Shown: positions 6,177 to 6,927 of the stretch, one piece after another
Position numbering within the stretch: position 1 is the stretch's first letter
How the letters are laid out: each line of letters opens with the position of its first letter
Origin: an uncultured Brevibacterium sp.
GTDB lineage: Bacteria > Actinomycetota > Actinomycetes > Actinomycetales > Brevibacteriaceae
Length of the DNA: 6,927 bases
NCBI GenBank assembly: GCA_902489215.1
Contig: CABTZE010000107.1
Location: 1 to 6,927, forward strand
Direction of reading: 5' to 3'
Notes under the pieces: generated by a model
What the model saw: the letters and a program-made list of their open reading frames with translations, nothing else
What the model was told of the DNA's origin: nothing
Database searches by the model: none
Made by a program: the position numbers and the translations under genes

Positions 6177-6927
6177 TCACCACTGTTCATCGGTCTTCAG
6201 ACCGGCGTTGACAAACATATCGCGATAGCAGGCAGCCAGCTTCAGCGTGTCGTGCTGACCGCGGATACGCGCCGCGAGCGGCCGCTCCCACAGCATTGCC
6301 GAAAAGAGCTTTTCTGCGGCTTCGCGCAGTCCTTTTTCCTCCGCCGCTGCGGCATCGTCGACGAGAATATAGTCGAAGTGCAGTTCCGGCGCGTGCTCTT
6401 TCAGCGATTCCAGGTGTTCAGTCAGGCTCAGCCCACGGGTTTCCGCGGACGCTCCCGGCAGGTTGAGGGTGAGCGACTTCAAAGCCGTCGAGGTGCAGAT
6501 CGCCTCTGCCAGTTCCGGCACCAGAAGGTGCGGCATAACCGAGGTGTACCACGAGCCCGGGCCGAGGTTGAGAACATCGGCCTGCTCCACCTCGGCAATC
6601 GTCTCCGCCCGAGCCGGCGGCGCGGCGGGATCGAGCCGCACTTGAGACACGGTCCCCTTACACGAGGCAACCTGGGACTGCCCGCGAATGACGTCGACTG
6701 AGCCATGACTGTCTGCGACATCGGCTTCGATTGTCAGCGGAACCGAGGACATCGGCAGTACGCGACCGTGGGTGCGCAGCAGACGAGCCATCCAGTCGAG
6801 ACCTTCGACTTCGTCTCCGTGAATCTGCCACAGCGCACTGATGAGCAGATTGCCAACAGAGTGACCGTCAAGGCAACCGGTCGAATCAAAGCGGTGCTGA
6901 ATAACGTCACGCCAGATGCGACCCCAG
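6177..6927 (-). CDS. YvcK/CofD-like protein (gluconeogenesis factor family), N-terminus outside window
   Basis: This frame is open to the right edge (first full codon at 6926), giving 249 residues that lack roughly the first 70-90, including the glycine-rich GGGTG start typical of the family. It opens WGRIWRDVIQHRF, then CLDGHSVGNLLISALWQ, with the conserved GH..GNL pattern. LLRTHGRVLPMSSVPLTIEA follows, then VLNLGPGSWYTSVMPHLL, the family's GPGS-x-YTS signature. The ATG at 6791 lies inside the conserved core and is not the start. In Bacillus and mycobacteria such proteins (YvcK/CuvA) bind UDP-sugars and are needed for cell wall precursor supply and growth on gluconeogenic carbon sources. CofD of coenzyme F420 synthesis is a distant relative, but the whiA neighbour favours YvcK. 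The usual upstream gene is rapZ (yvcJ), which would lie outside the window. Confidence 0.93.
   Translation of the reverse strand, partial: WGRIWRDVIQHRFDSTGCLDGHSVGNLLISALWQIHGDEVEGLDWMARLLRTHGRVLPMSSVPLTIEADVADSHGSVDVIRGQSQVASCKGTVSQVRLDPAAPPARAETIAEVEQADVLNLGPGSWYTSVMPHLLVPELAEAICTSTALKSLTLNLPGASAETRGLSLTEHLESLKEHAPELHFDYILVDDAAAAEEKGLREAAEKLFSAMLWERPLAARIRGQHDTLKLAACYRDMFVNAGLKTDEQW

Overview
The window looks like the chromosome of a high-GC Gram-positive bacterium (Actinomycetota). Four things support this: high GC, third codon positions rich in G/C, a full-length WhiA sporulation/division regulator, and the actinobacterial gene order yvcK-whiA-gap-pgk-tpiA-secG. Protein wording such as VSDGFGVVHRKQAS in Pgk and LLHKGKGGGMSDMFGGG in SecG also fits actinobacteria. 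A small host-associated actinomycete (Actinomycetaceae-like) is my guess; the family cannot be proven from the sequence alone.

Minus strand, right to left (6927 to 1772): one tightly packed gene run. It starts with a YvcK/CofD-like protein cut by the right window edge. Then come whiA, gap (GAPDH), pgk (phosphoglycerate kinase), tpiA (triosephosphate isomerase) and secG. Gaps between genes are 16, 48, 25, 10 and 4 bases, with no internal terminator seen. A 14-bp GC-rich hairpin with a T-rich trail (1772-1804) closes the run. The run joins a regulator pair that links carbon metabolism to cell wall and division (YvcK, WhiA) with three consecutive lower-glycolysis enzymes and a small subunit of the Sec translocon.

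Middle (1433-1771): about 340 bases between two convergent transcription units. No convincing gene is seen, only a long-loop inverted repeat and a very short Cys-rich reading frame of doubtful meaning.

Left (1-1432): parts of an AGCS-family Na+/alanine (glycine) symporter gene, but scrambled. Bases 529-1356 (+ strand) encode the C-terminal part and end at a strong terminator hairpin. Bases 1-528 encode the preceding part of the same protein on the minus strand. The two pieces share an exact 79-base inverted repeat (1-79 and 529-607). Reading the minus strand from 528 to 1 and then jumping to + strand base 607 gives one continuous in-frame transporter of about 424 residues, lacking only its first 95 or so. 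This is a fold-back inversion at the window edge. An assembly or amplification chimera is the likeliest cause; a genuine inverted duplication is the alternative. It is the most notable structure in the window. I do not see an undescribed biological system in the remaining, ordinary chromosomal part.
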